DNA of 64,000 nucleotides from the NCBI GenBank assembly GCA_965247255.1, contig CBDFGS010000011.1, forward strand, positions 186,001 to 250,000, in the 5' to 3' direction. The notes under the pieces were generated by a model. It saw nothing but the letters and a program-made list of their open reading frames with translations, was not told where the DNA came from and did no database searches. How positions within the stretch are numbered: position 1 is the first letter of the stretch; the number at the start of each line of letters is the position of its first letter. The translations under genes and the position numbers were made by a program. Of the stretch, positions 10,117-19,527 are shown in pieces. The stretch is from CBDFGS01 sp965247255 (GTDB lineage Bacteria; Chloroflexota; Dehalococcoidia; Lucifugimonadales; CAUZJF01).

Positions 10117-10284
10117 GACGTGGTGGGCATCTTCCCCAATCGGCCAGCCGCGCGTCGCCTGGTTGGGGCTGTCCTGGCCGAACAGCACGACGAATGGGCC
10201 ATCGGCCGACGCTACATGACACCTGCGGCCAACAGCATCGACGAAGCTCTACCCGAGGCGGATCTAGAGAAGGCAGCGGCATAG
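10117..10284 (+). pseudogene. C-terminal fragment of IS256-family transposase
   Basis: The translation runs DVVGIFPNRPAARRLVG, EQHDEWAIGRRYM and ends EALPEADLEKAAA. It aligns residue for residue with the end of the intact transposase at 17465-18676. It has no start codon and follows directly on the truncated AAA_14 gene. Confidence 0.85.
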
Positions 10285-10315
10285 ATGTGTTCAACAGGAT
10301 GGCGCTCTCTCTTAG

Positions 10316-12019
10316 CCCGAATCCACCGAAGGACACCGATGGACGGCGTGAGGGCAGCGGAAGGGGGTGGGTGAGGGAGCTACAGGGGAGATGGCCTGGG
10401 GTCTTGGGGTAGATGGGAGGCCGGCGGGCGGTCTTCAGTGGCCGCACAGGGCCCCTAAGGCCCTATGCGGGAGTTGCGATGCGCGGGAAGGCGAGAGGAT
10501 ACGCAGCAGGGGACTCTCGCGACCGGGGTGGCGCGAGATTGCGGGGACGTTGGGTCAGTTGCAGGCTGGCCGTCAGGCCGGGAACGGAATGGCTTGCAGC
10601 CGGGCCAAGGCGCGAGTGAACTGGGTTTCCCAAGGCCAGCGCCGGGGGAGATGCAAAGTGAGGCGGCGCGCCGAGCGGGTGATCCGTCCCACCAGAGCGA
10701 AGACCCGCCGCCTGAGGGTCTTGGTGATCACGGTCCGCTCGCCCAGACCAATCCGCGCCGTCCAGCGGTCCAGGTTATGCGCCATCACCTGGACCGCCAG
10801 CCAGGCGCCGTTGGCGGCGAAGCGCGCCGACGGCATGTGGTTCAGCCCGACGCCGTACTTGAGGTCGCGTATGGCGTTCTCGACCTCGGCGTGGCGGCGA
10901 TGATCGGCCTCCAGTTCCAGCGTCTCCCCATCGCGGTCGGTGATGAAGGCGTGATAGCTGTATCTGGCGAAGAGGGCGAGCTGGGAACCGGGCGTCGGCT
11001 TCACCCGCCGGACAATGAGCCGCACCGGCGCGGCGTCCGGCTTGGTCTGGAACGGGGTGTAAGTCGTCTCGGCGACATCGGCGGCGCCGTCCATCCAGTA
11101 GGGAATGGGAGTCCAGTCCTCCTCTGGTATCGCCTCGATCAGATCCCGCAGCCTGGCGCGCTGGCGGATGGTGATAGAGAAGCGGACATCCATTTCCCGG
11201 CAGGCGGCAACGACAGTGTGGGCGTAGAAGCCGCTGTCGGCCCGCACCGTGAGTTGTCCCCTGGCCCCGCCGTAGCGCACCCGCCCCACCGTCTCACGCA
11301 GGAAGTGGGCGGCGCCACGGGCGGTGTTGGCCCGGCCCTCGCGCAGCCGGGACATCAGCACCTCGCCGGTGCCGGCGGCAATGGCCAGCAGCGGGTGATA
11401 GCCGCGGGCGCCGGTATAGCCGTGGTGGCGCGCTCCCTCCTTGGCCAGTCCATAGGTCTCGCAGATGGTCGAGTCCAGGTCGATGGTCAGGGGCGAGTCG
11501 CCGGGTCCGGCCCCAGCGGCCCAGGCCCGGGCCAACAACTGGCGGCTCACGCGGTCGAGTTGACGGACATGCCCCCACCGGAAGCTGCGCAGGAAGGTCC
11601 CCAGGGTGGATGGCGCCTTGACCACGCAGCCTAGAACACCAACCGTCCCACCAGCGCGCAGCGCATCGGCGTCGTCGATGCAGTCGCCGCCTGCCAGCGC
11701 GGAAGCGACCAGCGTCAGCAGCTTGTCCCCAGTGTTCGCCCGTCCCGGCGCTCCGCCGAGGTCAAGGTGATGGTCGACGAGTTCCCGCAGGCCCAGGTGC
11801 CGGGCTAGGGTGGCCGGCAGGAGCAGGCCGGCATTGGCCACCAGGCGATGGTCGTCAAAGAGGATGCGGATACGGTCGGGTTTGTTCTGTGGCAGCATCT
11901 ATTGGGTGCTCCTTGTTTCCGGGCGGGTTTCTGTTCCAAAACCATTATCCCAGATTCAGAGGAGCACCCGCTGGCTTCTTCAAGGGCTGTCCCCAAGGAC
12001 GTCCTTCGGTGGATTCGGG
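10316..12019 (-). mobile_element. IS1380-family insertion sequence, copy B
   Basis: This 1704-bp element has the same perfect 19-bp inverted ends as copy A, at 10316-10334 and 12001-12019. It is inserted in the right-end region of an IS256 relic. The flanks CTTAG and CTTAC look like a 5-bp target duplication with one later point change. Confidence 0.92.
10573..11898 (-). CDS. IS1380-family DDE transposase (copy B)
   Basis: This 441-residue transposase has the same DDE signature as copy A (TIDLDSTICETYG, VRADSGFYAH, EVENAIRDLKYG). It carries Asp in HNLDRWTAR and Leu in DKLLTLVAS where copy A has Ala and Met. Both reading frames are intact. Confidence 0.93.
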   Translation of the reverse strand: MLPQNKPDRIRILFDDHRLVANAGLLLPATLARHLGLRELVDHHLDLGGAPGRANTGDKLLTLVASALAGGDCIDDADALRAGGTVGVLGCVVKAPSTLGTFLRSFRWGHVRQLDRVSRQLLARAWAAGAGPGDSPLTIDLDSTICETYGLAKEGARHHGYTGARGYHPLLAIAAGTGEVLMSRLREGRANTARGAAHFLRETVGRVRYGGARGQLTVRADSGFYAHTVVAACREMDVRFSITIRQRARLRDLIEAIPEEDWTPIPYWMDGAADVAETTYTPFQTKPDAAPVRLIVRRVKPTPGSQLALFARYSYHAFITDRDGETLELEADHRRHAEVENAIRDLKYGVGLNHMPSARFAANGAWLAVQVMAHNLDRWTARIGLGERTVITKTLRRRVFALVGRITRSARRLTLHLPRRWPWETQFTRALARLQAIPFPA

Positions 12020-12092
12020 CTTACACCGCTTTACGGGACGTGACCCATCAGGAGACGAATAACCAAAACCGATGTCGTTGTCAGGAGGCAAG

Positions 12093-13160
12093 ATGGACAG
12101 GTACGTACGTTTACCCGCTGGGATGGTAGTAGTTGTCGCGCTGCTAGCCATAGCTGCGTGTGGAGGCACCGAAGGAGAGGCCCGAGAGAACACGCTTGAT
12201 GAGATCCTCGATCGAGGACGCCTCGTCTGCGGCATCAAAGCTGACACCCCAGGCTTCGGCGTGCTCAACCCGGACGGCACGGCCCAAGGTAACGACGTTG
12301 AATACTGCCACGCGATGGCTGCGGCTGTCTTCGGAGACAGGAGCAAGGTCGAGTTCAAGGAAGTCACCTCCGCCAACCGCTTCGAGCTGCTCGCCGCGAA
12401 AGAGATCGACGTGCTCATCCGCACAACCACTTGGACAGCCAGCCGCGACGCCGACCTCAACGTCGCCTTCGCACCCACCACCTTCTACGATGGCGCGGGC
12501 ATCATGGTGAAGGCGAGCGCCGGACTGTCCAGCGCTAAGGAGCTCGACGGGGCCACTATCTGTATCCTGGACGGCACCAGCACCCAAGGTGCCGTCTCCG
12601 ACTTCTTCTCTGAACAGGGGCTCACCTACTCTGAGCTCACTTTCCAGGCCAACCCGGAGATCCGTGCGGCATTCCTCAGCGATCAGTGCGACGCCTGGTC
12701 GTCAGACAAGTCGCAGCTGGGCGCCCACCAGTTCACCCTGAAGGCCGACGGGACCGACGCCGTCGTGCTCCCCGAGACGCTCTCCAAAGAACCTCTCGGT
12801 CCGAGTGTACGCGACTACGACTCGGAGTGGGAAGATGTGGTGCGCTGGGTAGTGAATGGCATGATCGTCGCCGAAGAGCAGGGGGTCACCTCGGATAATA
12901 TGGGTCAGATGGCGGCGAACCCGCCGAACAACACAGTGGCCCGTCTCCTGGGAGTGGGATTCGACGGCGGCCCTCCTACCAACCTGGGCATCGGACACGG
13001 CAAGATCGCCAGCACCTTCATGCAGAGCGTGATCGATCAGGTCGGCAACTACGGTGAGGCCTACAGCCGTACGCTCGAGCAGGTAGGACTCACCCGTGCC
13101 GGATCGTTGAACGCCTCCTATCTAGATGGCGGACTGATCTACGCCCCGCCGATGCGCTAA
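12093..13160 (+). CDS. aapJ: General L-amino-acid ABC transporter, substrate-binding lipoprotein
   Basis: A 355-residue family-3 solute-binding protein. The ATG at 12093 follows AGGAGG with correct spacing and gives a lipoprotein signal (hydrophobic core then AIAACGG, with Cys as the lipidation site). The body begins TLDEILDRGRLVCGI and contains the AapJ-type signatures GVLNPDGTAQGNDVEYC and DVLIRTTTWTASRD. It should capture polar or general amino acids outside the membrane and hand them to AapQ/AapM. It is the first gene of the aap operon and sits just downstream of the IS256 relic, so its promoter may now be supplied by insertion-sequence DNA. A hairpin follows the gene. Confidence 0.92.
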   Translation: MDRYVRLPAGMVVVVALLAIAACGGTEGEARENTLDEILDRGRLVCGIKADTPGFGVLNPDGTAQGNDVEYCHAMAAAVFGDRSKVEFKEVTSANRFELLAAKEIDVLIRTTTWTASRDADLNVAFAPTTFYDGAGIMVKASAGLSSAKELDGATICILDGTSTQGAVSDFFSEQGLTYSELTFQANPEIRAAFLSDQCDAWSSDKSQLGAHQFTLKADGTDAVVLPETLSKEPLGPSVRDYDSEWEDVVRWVVNGMIVAEEQGVTSDNMGQMAANPPNNTVARLLGVGFDGGPPTNLGIGHGKIASTFMQSVIDQVGNYGEAYSRTLEQVGLTRAGSLNASYLDGGLIYAPPMR

Positions 13161-13182
13161 GAGCGCTTTCTGACAAGGACGG

Positions 13183-13218
13183 AACGTATGGGCGGGCATA
13201 TACCCCTGCCCATACGTT
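13183..13218 (+). terminator. Intercistronic hairpin after aapJ
   Basis: AACGTATGGGC at 13183-13193 pairs perfectly with GCCCATACGTT at 13208-13218 around a 14-nt loop. There is no T-run. It could act as a partial terminator or as a 3' stabiliser giving more aapJ than permease mRNA, as in many ABC operons. Confidence 0.6.
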
Positions 13219-13241
13219 GGATTTCGTGTGATTGCTAGGCG

Positions 13242-14408
13242 ATGATGCAGCGCCTGAAAGACATCTGGTTCAAGAGACGCTCGCGCTACCTCGCGGTCAA
13301 TCTAATCGTCGGTGCCGCTTCCGGGATCGTTGTGGGCTACGTCGGCTATTCCATAGCCATCAACCTCTTCGATTTCGACTTCCTCTTCGGGCCTTACGGC
13401 AGTCCGGACCGCAGCTCGATCTTCCAGTTCCTGGACGTAGAGGCGAGCGACCCGAGATGGCTGGGGATGCTCAAAGGTGCTGGCAACACCATAGCAGTCG
13501 TGGTCTTTGCCATCTTCCTTTCCTCCATGTTGGGCCTGGCTGTTGGCGTGGCCCGACTCTCCTCCAATCCCATGGTCAACCGGCTGGGCAAGCTCTACGT
13601 CGACCTGTTCAGGAACCTGCCCCTGCTGCTGATCATGTTCTTCTTCGCCTTCGCGGTGTCCAGGGGACTGCCCAAGATAGAGGAGCGCTCAGGGTGGAGC
13701 GGTCTCCTCTACATCAGCAACCGCGGGCTGGCCATCCCCTGGCTCGAGACCGCCAATTCGCTCTGGTGGCTGTGGCCCGTGGCGTTGCTCGGCGCCGCCA
13801 TGGGCGCGTGGCTCGTGAGGAGGAGCCGTGCGCGCAGGGAGGCCAAGACGGGCGAGAGCCTGCGCCCCAATGTGTGGGGAACAGCGGTCTTTGTGCTCAT
13901 AGGAGCGGTGGCATACGCCGGACTGCTCTTCCCGGTGCGCCTAACTCTTCCTGACGTGACTCAATCGGCGTCCGGGTTCTTCTCGTATACCGGTGGCAAT
14001 CTGCTCGGGTTGGGTTATCTGAGCGCGCTGGTGTCGCTCACCCTCTACATAAGCGCCTACATCGCTGAGATCGTGCGTGGCTCGCTCCAGGCGGTTCCCC
14101 ACGGCCAGACCGAAGCCTCCGCATCTCTTGGATTATCAACGTACCAGCGCTTCTCGCTGATCATTCTGCCCCAGGCCCTGCGGATCATGATTCCTTCTTT
14201 GAACAACGAATACCAAAACGCCAACAAGGACTCGACGCTTGCGCATGCCATAGCCTACGGCGAGATAGTCCTGATATCCAATAGGATCATCAACAACACC
14301 GGGAACCTCCTGCAGACATACCTGTTCATATTCTTCGTTTTCGTCATCACGAACCTCATCATCTCGCTGATCATGAATGCGATTAACCGAAAAGTCCAGA
14401 TCAGATGA
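13242..14408 (+). CDS. aapQ: General L-amino-acid ABC transporter, permease
   Basis: A 388-residue inner-membrane permease of the HisM/AapQ family with about eight hydrophobic segments. The binding-protein-dependent transport signature YIAEIVRGSLQAVPHGQTEA, with the EAA loop, lies at about residues 273-292. The segment FRNLPLLLIMFF is typical of the family. It pairs with AapM to form the channel. The gene ends in an ATGA overlap with aapM, indicating coupled translation. Confidence 0.92.
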   Translation: MMQRLKDIWFKRRSRYLAVNLIVGAASGIVVGYVGYSIAINLFDFDFLFGPYGSPDRSSIFQFLDVEASDPRWLGMLKGAGNTIAVVVFAIFLSSMLGLAVGVARLSSNPMVNRLGKLYVDLFRNLPLLLIMFFFAFAVSRGLPKIEERSGWSGLLYISNRGLAIPWLETANSLWWLWPVALLGAAMGAWLVRRSRARREAKTGESLRPNVWGTAVFVLIGAVAYAGLLFPVRLTLPDVTQSASGFFSYTGGNLLGLGYLSALVSLTLYISAYIAEIVRGSLQAVPHGQTEASASLGLSTYQRFSLIILPQALRIMIPSLNNEYQNANKDSTLAHAIAYGEIVLISNRIINNTGNLLQTYLFIFFVFVITNLIISLIMNAINRKVQIR

Positions 14409-15748
14409 CGACATCTGCAGCGTATCGCTCCATCGTCTCCAGCTGTCTGACCTGGGCAAGGACAAACCTGTTCGATTCATGGCGTAACTCCGTCCTCAGC
14501 TTAGCCACCATAGCGGCTGGCGGTATCGCCGGATTCCTGATGCTGAGGTTCGTTCTGTTCCAGGCCAACTGGGGCCTCGTCGCGATCAACCGAAAGCTGT
14601 TCTTCGTCGGCAGTTATCCTGCGGAGGACACCTTCCGGATATGGATATCCCTCTTCATCGTGGTAATTCTGGTTGCCCTTACCTATGGCGTCTGGATCGG
14701 AAGATTGCGGCCCTACATAGTGGCGATCGGTGTGGTGGCGGTGATAACTCTCACACTCGGCCTGGGGACCGATCTGCAGATCCAGGAGGGACAGTACACC
14801 CAAGAGATACAGTCCGCGGGACAGACCGCAATCGTGAGCGGTGTCCACAGAGAACTGGTGTGGGAGCGTGGCTGGGCACCCCGCTGGCTCTACTCGCTCT
14901 CACTGGGACTCGCAATCCCGTTCGGTACATCTTGGCTGCTACTCGCTGGGCTCTTTGCGGTCCTGATAGGAGGAGCCTGGGCGGGCAGGCGCCTCTCCAG
15001 ATGGAGAAGCAATCCGATACTGCTGCAGGCGATCGGCGCAGCGTGGGTCCTGCTCATCCCGATGATCGTCTTGCTCCAGTTGGGGGTGTCCAGCAGCCAC
15101 TGGGAGAGCGCTTTCCTCGACCTGCTGGTGTTTGCCGTGGGGGGATTCTTCTCCTTCTTCATCGGTCTCGGACTGGCGTTGGGCCGCGCCTCTCCGTACT
15201 GGACTATACGGTTCTCCGCCGTCGGCTACATCGAGGTCGTGCGCGCTGCCCCGCTGCTCGTCTGGCTACTGTTCGCCACGTTCCTCGATGACGAGTTCGG
15301 ACCTATCGGCGAAGCGTTCAGCAACATCGACCTCGTATATCGAGTCATGATCGTTTTTGCCTTCTTCGGCGGGGCCTACATCGCTGAGGTTTTGCGAGGC
15401 GGACTCCAGTCCATACCTCGTGGCCAGCATGAAGCGTCTGAGGCGATAGGTCTTTCCGCAGCGCAGAAGTACATCTTCATCATCCTGCCGCAAGCGATCA
15501 AGTCGGTTATCCCGGCAATTATCGGGCGCTTCATCGCCCTATGGAAAGATACAGCGCTACTCGCCGCAATATCGCTCGTCAACACACTGGAAAAGGCGAA
15601 GGAGATCCTCGGGGGCCAAACGGACATAGCGGAGGGTGCTTTCTTCGAGATATATATTGTGGTCGGGCTCATATACTGGCTGATTTCGTATCTGTTATCC
15701 CGGCTTGGCGGAGCGGCGGAAACCCGATTGGGAGTGAACACCAGATAG
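14405..15748 (+). CDS. aapM: General L-amino-acid ABC transporter, permease
   Basis: A 447-residue membrane permease partner of AapQ. The C-terminal half holds the transport signature, with AYIAEVLRGGLQSIPRGQHE as the EAA loop and GLSAAQKYIFIILPQA after it. The N-terminal half has several membrane segments and the extended region usual for AapM. The start codon overlaps the aapQ stop. Confidence 0.92.
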   Translation: MTTSAAYRSIVSSCLTWARTNLFDSWRNSVLSLATIAAGGIAGFLMLRFVLFQANWGLVAINRKLFFVGSYPAEDTFRIWISLFIVVILVALTYGVWIGRLRPYIVAIGVVAVITLTLGLGTDLQIQEGQYTQEIQSAGQTAIVSGVHRELVWERGWAPRWLYSLSLGLAIPFGTSWLLLAGLFAVLIGGAWAGRRLSRWRSNPILLQAIGAAWVLLIPMIVLLQLGVSSSHWESAFLDLLVFAVGGFFSFFIGLGLALGRASPYWTIRFSAVGYIEVVRAAPLLVWLLFATFLDDEFGPIGEAFSNIDLVYRVMIVFAFFGGAYIAEVLRGGLQSIPRGQHEASEAIGLSAAQKYIFIILPQAIKSVIPAIIGRFIALWKDTALLAAISLVNTLEKAKEILGGQTDIAEGAFFEIYIVVGLIYWLISYLLSRLGGAAETRLGVNTR

Positions 15749-15776
15749 CGGACCAGGCTATAGAGAGGACCGGCAC

Positions 15777-16529
15777 ATGGCAGAGCAGAGCGGCAAAGAG
15801 ATACTCCGCCTAGAGAAAGTGGTGAAACGCTACGGCGATTTCGCTGCTCTGAAAGAAGTCGACGTCTCAGTGATCGAGGGCGAGGTCGTCGTCATCATCG
15901 GGCCTTCTGGCTCAGGCAAATCGACCCTGCTCAGGACCATAAACCAACTCGAGCGACACGATTCCGGCCGGATCGTCGTTGACGGCGTCGAGCTGACGGA
16001 CGACGCCCGCACTCTCGCCAAGATACGGGCCGACACGGGGATAGTCTTTCAGCAGTTCAACCTCTTCCCGCACCTCACCGTCATGCGCAACATAACACTC
16101 GCGCCGCAGAAGGTCCGCCACATGCCGCACAAGCAGGCGGAGGAACTCGCGCTCCAACTGCTGCGCCGCGTAGGTATACCTGAACAGGCGGAGAAATACC
16201 CCGGCCAGCTCTCAGGCGGCCAGCAGCAGCGCGTCGCCATCGCCCGCGCTCTCGCGATGAACCCCAAGCTGATGATGTTCGACGAGCCCACCTCCGCGCT
16301 CGACCCGGAGATGATCAACGAGGTCCTCAAGGTGATGGGCGAGTTGGCTGCGTCCGGTATGACCATGATCTGCGTTACCCACGAGATGAGCTTCGCAAGG
16401 AACGTCGCCGACCGCGTGATCTTCATGGATGAGGGCGAGATAGTCGAAGTCGGAACCTCTGAGGAGTTCTTCACCAGCCCGCGAGAGTCCCGCACCAAAC
16501 TCTTTCTAAGCAAGATCCTCACCCACTAA
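15777..16529 (+). CDS. aapP: General L-amino-acid ABC transporter, ATP-binding subunit
   Basis: A 250-residue ATPase of the GlnQ/AapP family that powers the transporter. Visible motifs are Walker A GPSGSGKST, Q-loop FQQFNLFPHLTV, signature LSGGQQQR, Walker B LMMFDEPTSALDPE and the H-loop CVTHEM. The length is normal. It starts 28 bp after aapM and ends the aapJQMP operon. Confidence 0.95.
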   Translation: MAEQSGKEILRLEKVVKRYGDFAALKEVDVSVIEGEVVVIIGPSGSGKSTLLRTINQLERHDSGRIVVDGVELTDDARTLAKIRADTGIVFQQFNLFPHLTVMRNITLAPQKVRHMPHKQAEELALQLLRRVGIPEQAEKYPGQLSGGQQQRVAIARALAMNPKLMMFDEPTSALDPEMINEVLKVMGELAASGMTMICVTHEMSFARNVADRVIFMDEGEIVEVGTSEEFFTSPRESRTKLFLSKILTH

Positions 16530-16582
16530 TTTGCTACTCCAACCCAATCTCCCCTGTAGCAAAGGGCTAGAGGGCCCCGGCC

Positions 16583-16606
16583 CATTCGTCCTGAGCTTGT
16601 CGAAGG
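16583..16606. repeat. Interspersed repeat resembling a common short repeat of Dehalococcoidia
   Basis: The core CCTGAGCTTGTCGAAGG downstream of aapP matches, from memory, a short dispersed repeat frequent in intergenic DNA of Dehalococcoidia and other bacteria. Only one copy is present in this window, so the assignment rests on recollection. Confidence 0.4.
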
Positions 16607-16710
16607 CTATTCCTAAGGGCATCGCGCAGGCGCACTCCAGCCAAAACGGCATCAACCGATGTGTTCAGGCTGTCCGAACTCCAGCGAGGGCCCAACTCCC
16701 TAACGGGTTC

Positions 16711-17364
16711 CTACGACCTGCTGGCGCCGGGGATATCACGGCGGTGGAAAAGGTAGAAGGCCAGTCCGCCCAAGGCGAGAGCGTAGGCCGCAAGCACCAG
16801 AAAGGCAAGGAGCTCCCCCGGAGCATCGCCTAGAGTGCCACCGATGGCGCCACTCGCTCCTTCTGCATCTCCACCGCTCGTGCGCCGATATTATAGATCA
16901 GCAGGAAGTCCGCCACGTTCTGGAACCAGTCGAAGAGATTGATGAAGATGCCTAGTAGACCGAAATCTTTGAAATGAGGGGTAGCCGAGATTGGCGTGCT
17001 ACGACGACAGGGCGGGTTTCAAACCCGCCCCTACCAAGCCGTAACCTCAGAACCCTTCAATACTAGGATGTTGGACCACTAGGAAGATCTGCTCAAAGAA
17101 ATAGTACCCTAGGCCTACGCCCATCCCGCCGCAGAGGAGCGAGTCGCCACTGCCACAAGGCCCACAAGGGCCCCGTAGGGGAGTACGGAGAAGCAGGCTC
17201 TGCCGAAGACTTCGGCCACGTCCCCTCCCAAAGAAGCTGTTCTCCAAGCCCTCAGTACCGCCGATGCCCTGGAAATAGCGAAGGTTGTTGCGTCCGCTGA
17301 GGTAGGGGTAGAAGCTTGGCTCCTCCACAATCGCCCCAATGCGCCGGAGAGCGTCGGGAGTAGA
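16711..17364 (-). pseudogene. Relic of an ABC-2 type transporter (ATPase and permease pieces)
   Basis: On the minus strand the DNA just left of the IS256 element encodes an ATPase piece (TPDALRRIGAIVEEPSFYPY, then SGRNNLRYF). Pieces of an ABC-2 permease follow: FSVLPYGALVGLVAVATRSS, GLGYYFFEQIF, then FINLFDWFQNVADFLLIYN and finally LAFLVLAAYALALGGLAFYL ending at the stop codon at 16711. Frames change several times, and most of the ATPase, including the signature and Walker B, is missing. A palindromic repeat at 17010-17030 interrupts it. This is an ABC export system destroyed by deletion and insertion. Confidence 0.7.
17010..17030. repeat. Perfect palindromic repeat inside the ABC-2 relic
   Basis: GGGCGGGTTT and AAACCCGCCC flank a single C, forming a perfect 10-bp stem, followed by CCTACC. 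It lies between two pieces of the same permease. A small mobile palindromic repeat is the simplest reading. Confidence 0.6.
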
Positions 17365-18727
17365 GTCCCAGGAAGTGGTGTAAGAGGGAGAGGGTCTGGA
17401 GAAAGAGAAACCACCGCGTCATCCTTAGCGGGCAAAGAAGAAAGCTCGAGAAAGGAGGACAACGGTGGTCAAGGAAAGGATGGACCTGCTGGAGTTGTTG
17501 CGCAAGGGGGGAATGGACGGTGACGTGGACTTCCTACGGGAGGCTCTGAGAGTGCTGGTCGAGGAGATCATGGAGGCTGATGTGTCATTGAGGACCGGTG
17601 CTGGGTATGGAGAACGCAACCCTGAGCGGGTGACCCAGCGCAACGGGTACCGGTCTCGAGCATGGGACACTCGCGTAGGGACAATGGAGTTGCAGATACC
17701 CAGGCTGAGGGAGGGGAGCTACTTCCCGAGCCTATTGGAGCCACGGCGTCGCAGCGAGCGAGCTCTGCTGGCGGTGATCCAGCAGGCGTATGTGGAGGGT
17801 GTATCGACGAGGCGAGTGAATGATCTGGTCAAGGCTCTTGGGTGCGAGGGTATCTCAAAGAGCCAAGTGTCGCGTATCTGTCAGGAGCTGGACGTGGTGG
17901 TGGATGGCTTCCTGGGCCGTCCGCTGGACGGTGGACCCTACCCCTATCTGTGGCTGGATGCACTGCCCCAGAAGGTCAGGGAGGCCGGTAGGATAGTCAA
18001 CGTCAGCGTGGTGGTGGCGACGGCGGTCAACAGCGAGGGCAGGCGTGAGATCATCGGCATGGACGTGGGTACCAGTGAAGACGGTGCATTCTGGCTGGCC
18101 TTCCTGCGCTCACTGTCGGCCAGAGGCCTCGGCGGAGTGAAGTTGGTGGTCTCGGACGCCCACCAGGGGCTCCGGGACGCTATCGCCACCGTCTTCGGAG
18201 GAGCCAGCTGGCAGCGGTGCCGCACCCACTTCATGACCAACCTGCTCACTCAGGTCCCCAGGAGCGCTCAGCCCTGGGTGGCCACCATGGTCCGCACCAT
18301 CTACCAGCAGCCGTCTCCGCAGGAGGTGCATGCCCAACTCGAGCGGGTGATTGCTCAGCTCCAGGACCCGTTCCCACAGGTCGTCTCCCGACTGGACGAG
18401 GCTGGACCCGACGTCATGGCCTTCTCCAGCTTCCCCGTCGCCCACTGGAAGAAGATCTGGTCCAACAACCCCCTGGAGCGTCTCAACAAGGAGATACGGC
18501 GCCGCACCGATGTCGTGGGCATCTTCCCTAACCGCCCAGCTGTCCGTCGCCTGGTCGGCGCCGTCCTAGCTGAGCAGCACGACGAGTGGGCCGTCGGCCG
18601 TCGATACATGACACAGGAGGTAACCACCTCCAACGAAGCTCTACCCAGAGCCGAACTCGCAGAAGCAGCGGCCTAGACGATATCAACAGGATGACGTACT
18701 CTTACACCACTCTATGGGACGTGACCC
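17365..18727 (+). mobile_element. IS256-family insertion sequence
   Basis: The outer sequences 17365-17386 (GTCCCAGGAAGTGGTGTAAG...) and the reverse complement of 18699-18720 agree at 19 of 22 positions, forming terminal inverted repeats around an intact IS256 transposase. Comparison with the relic at 12020-12046 shows that the conserved right end may reach 18727. I found no clear 8-bp target duplication, so the exact ends are uncertain. Confidence 0.75.
17465..18676 (+). CDS. IS256-family (mutator-type) transposase
   Basis: A 403-residue transposase. Family features are the N-terminal YGERNPERVTQRNGYR, the first catalytic Asp in YLWLDAL, the second in LVVSDAHQGL, and the CxxH-type segment WQRCRTHFMTNLL. 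The C-terminal SNNPLERLNKEIRRRT contains the catalytic Glu. Length and frame are intact. It is inserted in the 5' region of a decayed ABC transporter. Confidence 0.95.
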   Translation: MVKERMDLLELLRKGGMDGDVDFLREALRVLVEEIMEADVSLRTGAGYGERNPERVTQRNGYRSRAWDTRVGTMELQIPRLREGSYFPSLLEPRRRSERALLAVIQQAYVEGVSTRRVNDLVKALGCEGISKSQVSRICQELDVVVDGFLGRPLDGGPYPYLWLDALPQKVREAGRIVNVSVVVATAVNSEGRREIIGMDVGTSEDGAFWLAFLRSLSARGLGGVKLVVSDAHQGLRDAIATVFGGASWQRCRTHFMTNLLTQVPRSAQPWVATMVRTIYQQPSPQEVHAQLERVIAQLQDPFPQVVSRLDEAGPDVMAFSSFPVAHWKKIWSNNPLERLNKEIRRRTDVVGIFPNRPAVRRLVGAVLAEQHDEWAVGRRYMTQEVTTSNEALPRAELAEAAA

Positions 18728-18938
18728 CGCCCGGCCCTGAGCATCGAGACTGCACGCCGCCCGATCCGGCCCGCTGCCTCCAATGTATGAAAGATCGGTG
18801 GTGTATTCGGGCAACAAAAAAAGGTCCAACCATATGGCCAGACAGGGGCAGCCACCGCCTTCAAGAGATGGCCCTGGGTGGTCAGAGGTCCACGCCTGAC
18901 TAGGCGGACAGACCGCCCACTGGAAAAGGGGTGCAGCA

Positions 18939-19343
18939 TTGGTCCTACAAAGGCTATTGCGCTTCCGGCGTTTGTACCACATCACAGCTGGCCTGATACT
19001 TGGGGCGCTTGTAATCTCCGTGGTACTAGAGGCCAACACCTACTACGTCCGGGACCTGCTAATTGAGGAGTTCTGGGGTTCGAAGCCTCACAGGGTGCCG
19101 TGCGATAAATGGCCCACACCTGACGAGGTTCAGCGAGTCGTAGACCAACATTCGCAGATCATCAGCCAGATAGAATCCGTCAACCCCGGATTCACCGTAG
19201 TGAATATCAATACTATGAGCTGCCCAGGCAGAGCGGACATCCGAATCTGGTACGCCTCGTATAGCGACAGGGACACGATCAAGTCTATAATAGGAGATGA
19301 GAAGTACTTCTTTGGAGTCCCGTATCAGCTGCGGAACACATAG
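18939..19343 (+). CDS. Small membrane-anchored protein of unknown function
   Basis: A 134-residue protein with TTG start at 18939 preceded by AAAAGGGG. Residues about 15-35 form one hydrophobic segment followed by an extracytoplasmic region of about 95 residues with two cysteines. The phrase TPDEVQRVVDQHSQIISQIE suggests a helical region. I recognise no family. The start codon is uncertain. Confidence 0.5.
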   Translation: MVLQRLLRFRRLYHITAGLILGALVISVVLEANTYYVRDLLIEEFWGSKPHRVPCDKWPTPDEVQRVVDQHSQIISQIESVNPGFTVVNINTMSCPGRADIRIWYASYSDRDTIKSIIGDEKYFFGVPYQLRNT

Positions 19344-19527
19344 CGCTGGCGATTTCCGCATTCCGCCGCGTGATCCTGAGAACTGGGCAAGGCTATGCGA
19401 GAGTTCAGGCAAACGCAGTCGGGGGAGTGGGACACCAAACGCCGTTCCGAGTTCGACTCTGGGATGAACCCGAAGGACTGAACGTACCAAGGGTTGGACC
19501 TGCCTGTAAGAGGGAAGGAGGTTTGGA

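Larger units (their letters stand above)
10117..12046 (+). mobile_element. IS256-family relic (right end only), interrupted by IS1380 copy B
   Basis: The left part (10117-10315) encodes the last about 55 residues of an IS256 transposase. The right part (12020-12046) matches the right end of the intact IS256 element at 18699-18727: both read CTTACACC, six bases, then GGGACGTGACCC. IS1380 copy B splits the relic, with CTTAG on its left and CTTAC on its right, a target duplication with one changed base. Confidence 0.8.

Noticed and set aside
9576..10412. A 278-residue continuous frame across the ATPase relic and IS boundaries
   Set aside because: It is a chance read-through joining parts of three different sequences.
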